Source of the DNA: DASWIG01 sp965371445 | GTDB lineage: Bacteria > Acidobacteriota > Thermoanaerobaculia > Multivoradales > J023 | DNA: 27,098 nucleotides | Assembly (NCBI GenBank): GCA_965371445.1 | Contig: CBDUYN010000139.1 | Coordinates: 1-27,098 of the forward strand | Reading direction: 5' to 3' | In this document: positions 22,848-27,098 of the stretch, piece after piece | How the letters are laid out: every line of letters starts with the position of its first letter | How positions within the stretch are numbered: the first letter of the stretch is position 1 | Made by a program: the position numbers and the translations under genes | Notes under the pieces: model-generated | Told to the model about the DNA's origin: nothing | The model's input: the letters and a program-made list of their open reading frames with translations, nothing else | Databases searched by the model: none

Positions 22848-24932
22848 ATGCCGAGACGAGCGACCAGAAAAGCCCGAGACCGCGCCGCCGTTCCCGTCAA
22901 GGAGCGGATGCGACGGGACCGCGAAAAGGCGCCGCCGGCGCTCGCCAGCGCGCTGGAATACACGGAAGAGCACCTCTTCAAGGCGAAGCTCACCGTACAG
23001 GAAGCGCTCGCCGGCGCCGGCGTCCGCGACCAGAACGTGGCGGGCTCGGTGGCCCGCAAGCACCTGGGCGTGACGCTCAAGACCTACTTCCGGACCCGGC
23101 AGGTCGACACGGCGACGGCCATGCGTGACGACGGCTTCGAAGCGCCGACCGGGGAGACCGCGGCCGCCGTCGGCCTGCCACGCTGTGCCACCTTCTGCGA
23201 CTGGCACGTCCGGACGAGCGGCTCTCGCCCGGTCTTCTTCCGCTGGCGGGCCACGCTGGAGCCGGATTTCAACCACGCCACGCTGAACCGGGCGCTGCGC
23301 GGCAAGCTCCCGGCCGACGACGCCAGAAAGCTGCTCGAGCGACGGCACCTCGACGAGAACGCCTCGGCCCCGGACGTTTCGCCCGGCACGGCGCTGGAAC
23401 GGGCCAGGGAAGAGGCCCTCCGAAAGATCCGCGCCGACGCCGAAGGCCTGCCGCCCCACCTGCAACGAGTCTTGAAGACTCTCGGCGACCTTCTTTTTCA
23501 ACCGGTCAACGTCGCCACGATCCTCTCGCGTGCCGGGGTCACCGACACGCGCACGCACCACGAATTCCTCTTTCACCTCGGCGACACGCCGAAAGCCTAC
23601 CTGGAGAAGCGCCTCGTCGAGGCGGCGATCCTGGTCCTCGGCGAAACGAAGCGGAAAGTCACCGAGGTCGCCAAGGACGTCGGCGTGTCCTGCGTACGGA
23701 CGTTCGCGGCCATGTTCAAGCGGAGGATCGGCGAGCGGGCCACGGACGTCCGGCGACTCTCACCGGACCACGAGGGCTCGGTGGACCCCGAGACCTGGAG
23801 CCGCTACGGCCGCGGTGCGGCGACACCTGAAGAGGCCGCGAAGGTCCGCGGGCTTCTCGAACGGCTCGTACCCACGAAAACGGTGATCCTCGTCGACGGC
23901 GCGGTCCTGGCCGAACGCTCCCACGCCGAGGAGAAGATCTGGCCCGCGCTGCGCGACCTCTCCGTCGACGAGGCCGGGGAAGAGGTGACGCGCTACGTCT
24001 TCGTCTACGCGCCCACCGCGCTCTCGGACCTGCTGCGGCACAAGTCCCGCGAGGCAGGCCGACGCGATCCGCAACTCGGCGTCGCCTGGGCCGAGGTCGC
24101 GTTGCGGAGCCTCGAAGCCAACGCCAAGGCGCTCGGCGAAAGGATCTACGAGGAAAAGGCGCGGGGCTGGGCGTGGATCGGCAACGCGAAACGGCTCGCG
24201 CTCGACTTCCCGGGCGCGGAGACGGCGTTCGACGAGACGTTCAATACGCTGGCCGGACGCGACGTCAGCGAGAGCGTCCTCGGGGAGGTCTACGACCTCA
24301 AAGGATCTCTACGACTCTTTCAGAGGCGCCACAAGGAATCGGTGGCCCTGTTCAGCCGCAGCCTGGAGATTTTCGAGAGCGTCGGCGACAAGCCGTCTCA
24401 GGCCAAGGAGCTGATGCAGAGAGCGGCGGCTCTTAACTACGATGAGCAGCCGGAAAGCGCGGCCTTGGATCTCGAAAAGGCCGTCGAGCTTGTCGATGCG
24501 AAGTCCGACGTGACTCTGGCCACCGACATCTACCGGGATCTGGCGATCGTATCCGCACAATCCGGTCGTTTGGAGAAAGCCTTGGCTGCCATGGCGAACG
24601 GCGAACGCCTTATGAGTACCGTCGAAGATCCGCTGTTGCGGTATCTTTTCGAATGGGCTAAAGGCTTCATCGAGCATTGTTCAGGGCGCTACACGTCCGC
24701 GAAAACGAAGTACTTGTCCGCTCTTGAAGGCATAAACGAGCTGGTCCAGCCCTTTTACGGCGCGTTTGTCGGGCTGGATCTGGCCATCGTGAGCTCAGAT
24801 CTGGGCCAGGTCGACGATGCGGTACGGTTTTCGGCCGAGATCATTCCATTCTTTGATTCCTTGAAATTGACCTCTGAGGCGATCGCCGCCCGTCGCATTG
24901 CGAGGAGGGCGTCACCGAGACTCAGTCCATGA
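22848..24932 (+). CDS. Regulator with two tandem AraC-type DNA-binding regions and a TPR-like C-terminal domain
   Basis: A 694-residue cytoplasmic protein. After a basic N-terminus (1-28), residues 32-135 resemble an AraC-family DNA-binding region with two helix-turn-helix units (LTVQEALAGAGVRDQNVAGS near 48-67, and TGETAAAVGLPRCATFCDWH near 101-120). Residues 201-304 repeat the pattern (NVATILSRAGVTDTRTHHEF, and KVTEVAKDVGVSCVRTFAAMFKRR near 270-293). Residues 320-690 are all-helical with TPR-like pairs, for example YDLKGSLRLFQRRHKESVALF and YRDLAIVSAQSGRLEKALAAM. AraC proteins normally carry one such region; two plus a TPR-like domain suggests a ligand- or protein-sensing transcription factor that binds long or paired sites. 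The ATG lies just after a promoter with no ribosome-binding site. The last 500 bases are visibly less GC-rich than the rest. No catalytic domain is seen. Confidence 0.75.
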   Translation: MPRRATRKARDRAAVPVKERMRRDREKAPPALASALEYTEEHLFKAKLTVQEALAGAGVRDQNVAGSVARKHLGVTLKTYFRTRQVDTATAMRDDGFEAPTGETAAAVGLPRCATFCDWHVRTSGSRPVFFRWRATLEPDFNHATLNRALRGKLPADDARKLLERRHLDENASAPDVSPGTALERAREEALRKIRADAEGLPPHLQRVLKTLGDLLFQPVNVATILSRAGVTDTRTHHEFLFHLGDTPKAYLEKRLVEAAILVLGETKRKVTEVAKDVGVSCVRTFAAMFKRRIGERATDVRRLSPDHEGSVDPETWSRYGRGAATPEEAAKVRGLLERLVPTKTVILVDGAVLAERSHAEEKIWPALRDLSVDEAGEEVTRYVFVYAPTALSDLLRHKSREAGRRDPQLGVAWAEVALRSLEANAKALGERIYEEKARGWAWIGNAKRLALDFPGAETAFDETFNTLAGRDVSESVLGEVYDLKGSLRLFQRRHKESVALFSRSLEIFESVGDKPSQAKELMQRAAALNYDEQPESAALDLEKAVELVDAKSDVTLATDIYRDLAIVSAQSGRLEKALAAMANGERLMSTVEDPLLRYLFEWAKGFIEHCSGRYTSAKTKYLSALEGINELVQPFYGAFVGLDLAIVSSDLGQVDDAVRFSAEIIPFFDSLKLTSEAIAARRIARRASPRLSP

Positions 24933-25010
24933 ATCTGTCAGATCGGGGGACTTTCGGCAAATTCGGCCGGCTTTCAAGGGCCGGAGACCCGAAAGACGGT
25001 CCATGAATCT
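24925..25010 (+). repeat. 12-bp direct repeats flanking a nested hairpin
   Basis: GTCCATGAATCT occurs at 24925-24936, overlapping the stop codon of the AraC-TPR gene, and again at 24999-25010. Between them CTTTCGG (24951-24957) pairs with CCGAAAG (24989-24995), and inside that CCGGC (24967-24971) pairs with GCCGG (24980-24984). The arrangement could be a terminator, an operator, or the remains of a small inserted element with target-site duplication. TCCATG recurs at 25089 and 25119. Confidence 0.6.
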
Positions 25011-25043
25011 CTCGTGATTGTCCCAGGGGCATAGAAGCCTGCC

Positions 25044-25418
25044 ATGAAGCTTGTACTGGCGGCGATCGTCCGGATCCGCCAGGGTCGGTCCATGCAGAAC
25101 GACGTCCGCCAGAGATGTTCCATGTCCGGAAACGGGAGAAACCGGGCCGTTGCCGGCTTCGTGGTCGGCGAGGTCGAGTCGGATCCGCGCCGGGAGGCCG
25201 AACGGATCCGCGCGCTCCTGCGGGCTACGGTGGAGGCGTCGGGCCTGAGCCGACGGGCCGTGGCCCGAGGTGCCGAGATGAGCGGAGGGGAGCTCGACCG
25301 CGTCCTCCGGGAGGAGGGGGACGAATTGACCCTCGGCCAGTTGCACCGGATCCTCGGGGCCGTCGACGTCACCCCGGAGAGTTTCTTCGCCTGGGCCTAC
25401 AGGCCCGAGGAGAGATGA
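25044..25418 (+). CDS. Small helix-turn-helix DNA-binding protein (XRE-like)
   Basis: The C-terminal 75 residues form a compact helical domain: EAERIRALLRATVEASGLSR, then RAVARGAEMSGGELDRVLRE, then LTLGQLHRILGAVDVTPESFF. The order of helices and the 'S-x-x-E-L-x-R-V-L' recognition helix fit an XRE/Cro-type HTH. The 40-residue N-terminal part is basic and without recognised structure. Three in-frame ATGs are possible (25044, 25092 and 25122). None has a good ribosome-binding site, and the shortest version would still contain the whole HTH. The gene lies 111 nt after the AraC-TPR stop, behind the direct-repeat element, and 56 nt before a helical protein of unknown function. A regulator of this cassette is a reasonable guess, not proven. 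Confidence 0.7.
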   Translation: MKLVLAAIVRIRQGRSMQNDVRQRCSMSGNGRNRAVAGFVVGEVESDPRREAERIRALLRATVEASGLSRRAVARGAEMSGGELDRVLREEGDELTLGQLHRILGAVDVTPESFFAWAYRPEER

Positions 25419-25474
25419 CATGGCCGCCACGCTCACGGCGGTTCCACCGCCCACCACATGAAGGGAGCTGAGAA

Positions 25475-26281
25475 ATGGCTTACCGAGTCACGATGGGTCA
25501 TCGCGCGGCGATCCGCTCGCTGACCTCCTCACTGCAACAGTTCACCCCCAAGGCCACCGAGGCGCTGGTGCGTCTCCTGTCGCCGTTCGCGCCGGAGGGC
25601 GTCCCGCTGCCGGATCTCGCGCTGGTGCTCCAGATCCTCTTGAACATGCTTTTGAACGCGGGCGAGAGGTTGACCGACGTCAGTTGGCAACGCCGCGACG
25701 AGGGAGCGGCCGACAAGGAGACCCGCGGCCAGCGGGACTCGACGGTGAAAACGCTCCGGCCCAAGGTCCAGCACGTCAGCGACTGCCTGCTCAACGCCCT
25801 CGGTCCCGAAGCCCCCGCCCGCTTCGGCATCGACACCGTCGAGACGATTCCCATGGCTCTGTACGACCAGGTGGTCCACCTCGACAAGCACCTGCGGTCT
25901 TCGGGGGTGCTCGAGAAGAAGACCCTGGTCGGGATCACCATCGATCCGGTGGCGTTGGCCGACAGTCTCGAGCCTGAGAAGAGCCTGTTGGGCGAGTCGC
26001 TCGACACCTTGACGGCGGAGGAACGCGCGACCGAGGCCGCGCTCCTGGCAAAGGACAGGATCGTGGAAGAGATTCGCACTCTCTACGTCGCCGCGGCCAA
26101 GGTCATCGAGGGGTTCTACCGCCTCGCCGGCCTGGACAAGGAGGCCGAACGCCTCCGTCTGACCGTCCGTCGCCGGAACAACAGCGAGCTCCCGGGCGAG
26201 GGGCCGGACGACGAGGTGGCCGAGGAGCCGGTGGAAGAGCTGGCCGACGAGGAGGCCGCTGAGCAGGCGACGCAGGACTGA
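25475..26281 (+). CDS. Helical protein with an acidic C-terminal tail, function unknown
   Basis: I do not recognise this 268-residue protein. AGGGAG (25462-25467) seven bases before ATG 25475 gives a strong start. The sequence is predicted helical throughout: amphipathic segments near 10-60 (LTSSLQQFTPKATEALVRLL, then LALVLQILLNMLLNAG), a middle region containing VGITIDPVALADSLEPEKSL, and a long helix ending at about 220 (IVEEIRTLYVAAAKVIEGFYRLAGL). The last 35 residues are highly acidic (DDEVAEEPVEELADEEAAEQ). There is no signal peptide. The hydrophobic stretch near 47-58 is too short and too isolated to make a membrane protein likely. It is probably co-transcribed with the small HTH gene and ends at a strong terminator. 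The acidic tail could be a protein- or DNA-mimicking interaction surface, but that is speculation. Confidence 0.75.
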   Translation: MAYRVTMGHRAAIRSLTSSLQQFTPKATEALVRLLSPFAPEGVPLPDLALVLQILLNMLLNAGERLTDVSWQRRDEGAADKETRGQRDSTVKTLRPKVQHVSDCLLNALGPEAPARFGIDTVETIPMALYDQVVHLDKHLRSSGVLEKKTLVGITIDPVALADSLEPEKSLLGESLDTLTAEERATEAALLAKDRIVEEIRTLYVAAAKVIEGFYRLAGLDKEAERLRLTVRRRNNSELPGEGPDDEVAEEPVEELADEEAAEQATQD

Positions 26282-26307
26282 TTCTCACGGACTCCGCGTC
26301 GTCCACG

Positions 26308-26338
26308 CCCTTCTCCCTGGCGGGAGGAGGGTTTTTTT
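26308..26338 (+). terminator. Strong intrinsic terminator
   Basis: The arms 26308-26317 and 26322-26331 form a 10-bp stem (one G-U type pair) with a TGGC loop, followed directly by seven T residues (26332-26338). It ends the transcript of the helical-protein gene 26 nt after its stop codon. Confidence 0.9.
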
Positions 26339-26392
26339 GCGCCCTGGCCGCCGGGGCGTCGTGGCCTCGACGCCGTGACCCCAGGGCTCCTC

Positions 26393-26989
26393 ATGAAACG
26401 GATGTACAAACGCAAGACGTTGAAGCCGAGGGCACGACAGGTTCCGCGGACGGTCCCGGAGGCCGTCAAGCCCCTCCTGGCCTTCGCCAACACGTCGGGC
26501 GCCGGAGGCGGGACGCCTCAGCTTTCGAGCCCGGGGGCCTTGAGCGACTTCCTGGCAGGTCAGGGCCTGCTTCCCCGGGGGACAGAGCTCACGGAGGCGG
26601 ACCTGGAGCGGGCGCGGCAGGCCCGTGCCGGCCTGGGGGCGCTGATCGCGGCGACCACGGGTCCCCTCCCGACCGACGACGCGCTGGAGCGTCTCAACCG
26701 TGTGGCGTCGTCGGTGGCGGTGCGGGTGTGCTTCGCCGCGGACGGCTCGCCGGTCTTCGAGCCCGCCTCGTCGGATCTCGACGGAGCCCTCGGTCTTTTC
26801 TTCGCTACCGTCCTCTGGGCGCGCGCCACGGGTTGCTGGCCACGGGTGCGCCTCTGCGAAGCGGAGACGTGCCGACGGGCTTTCTACGACAAATCCAACA
26901 ACCTCTGCGGAAGATGGTGCTCAAAGCTGTGCGGGAACAAGTACGCCGCCAGGGATTACCGCAGACGGCGGAAGGCCCGCGGACGATGA
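26393..26989 (+). CDS. CGNR zinc-finger (ABATE-type) regulator
   Basis: A protein of about 198 residues with the layout of CGNR/ABATE regulators: an N-terminal helical domain (LLAFANTSGAGGG near 30, then ALSDFLAGQGL and ERARQARAGLGALI) and a C-terminal zinc finger. The finger contains LCEAETCRRAFYDKSNN followed by LCGRWCSKLCGNKYAARDYR. Its cysteines form two CxxxxC/CxxxC-type pairs, and the signature CGNR reads CGNK here. CGNR proteins are thought to be DNA-binding stress or antibiotic-response regulators. ATG 26393 is preferred (AGGG seven bases before it); GTG 26375 and ATG 26402 are alternatives. It follows a strong terminator, so it forms its own transcription unit, and a large palindrome lies just downstream. 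Confidence 0.88.
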   Translation: MKRMYKRKTLKPRARQVPRTVPEAVKPLLAFANTSGAGGGTPQLSSPGALSDFLAGQGLLPRGTELTEADLERARQARAGLGALIAATTGPLPTDDALERLNRVASSVAVRVCFAADGSPVFEPASSDLDGALGLFFATVLWARATGCWPRVRLCEAETCRRAFYDKSNNLCGRWCSKLCGNKYAARDYRRRRKARGR

Positions 26990-27033
26990 TCGTCCTCTTC
27001 CTCGGCCGGTCCGCAGGGCTTGAAAGGCCGTTT

Positions 27034-27098
27034 TCGTCATCTACCAACGACGTTGGCACATGACGAACGGTTGGATCGTCACGTGCCAACGACGTTGG
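27034..27098. repeat. Imperfect long palindrome with 42-nt direct-repeat period, cut by the window end
   Basis: CCAACGACGTTGG, itself a near-perfect palindrome, occurs at 27044-27056 and 27086-27098. The two copies are extended by TCGTCA at 27034 and 27076, giving 23-nt direct repeats 42 nt apart that differ only at a few positions. The stretch 27044-27098 can also fold back on itself: the 23-base arms pair with two mismatches around a 9-base loop. It could be the start of a repeat array, a regulatory operator, or a strong terminator for the CGNR gene. The sequence ends too soon to decide. Confidence 0.75.

Noticed and set aside
24912..25457. 181-codon minus-strand frame over the small HTH gene
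   Set aside because: The plus strand carries a recognisable HTH domain. The minus frame crosses the direct-repeat element and has no domain signature.
27034..27098. CRISPR array
   Set aside because: Only two copies are visible, the spacing leaves a spacer of about 19-29 nt, and no cas gene is in the window. An operator or intergenic repeat fits better so far.

Overview
The window is GC-rich DNA packed with genes for secreted hydrolases. It most resembles a proteolytic member of the Acidobacteriota, possibly a Thermoanaerobaculia-like lineage. This is an inference from three things: the very high G+C at third codon positions, the run of exported peptidases (M28, an M1-like protein, M14, DUF885), and a cysteine-containing secreted-protein family that I associate with that group. 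I saw no rRNA, tRNA, CRISPR array, insertion sequence or phage structural gene.

Layout. 1-96 is the proline/glutamate-rich end of a gene that starts upstream. 208-808 holds the decayed remains of a MNT/HEPN toxin-antitoxin pair. 854-5401 encodes two exported proteins on the plus strand: an M28 peptidase with two fibronectin type III domains, and an M1-fold protein whose catalytic glutamate is replaced by arginine. 5523-6596 (minus) is a proline-racemase-family enzyme with a Ser/Cys catalytic pair. 6786-9795 (plus) is a small exported PDZ protein whose frame overlaps the start of an exported M14 carboxypeptidase. 9967-14280 (minus) encodes an S1/P1 nuclease, an alanine-dehydrogenase-fold enzyme and a DUF885 metallopeptidase. 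14505-17821 (plus) encodes a papain-like protease without a signal peptide behind a structured leader, then a multi-pass membrane protein with a spermidine-synthase-like domain. 17826-21182 (minus) is a large exported Asp-box beta-propeller protein. 21251-22611 (plus) is a translationally coupled pair of small secreted proteins.

22848-26989 differs in character. It encodes a protein with two tandem AraC-type DNA-binding regions fused to a TPR-like helical domain, a direct-repeat/nested-hairpin element, a small HTH protein, an unrecognised helical protein with an acidic tail and a strong terminator, and a CGNR zinc-finger regulator. The window ends in a long imperfect palindrome with a 42-nt repeat period.

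Taken together, the first 21 kb suggests a protein and peptide scavenger. Exported peptidases would release peptides, the nuclease would release nucleotides, and the proline-racemase-family enzyme would process proline or hydroxyproline. The 22.8-26.3 kb region is the best candidate for an unnamed regulatory or defence-like module. I cannot assign it a function from sequence alone.
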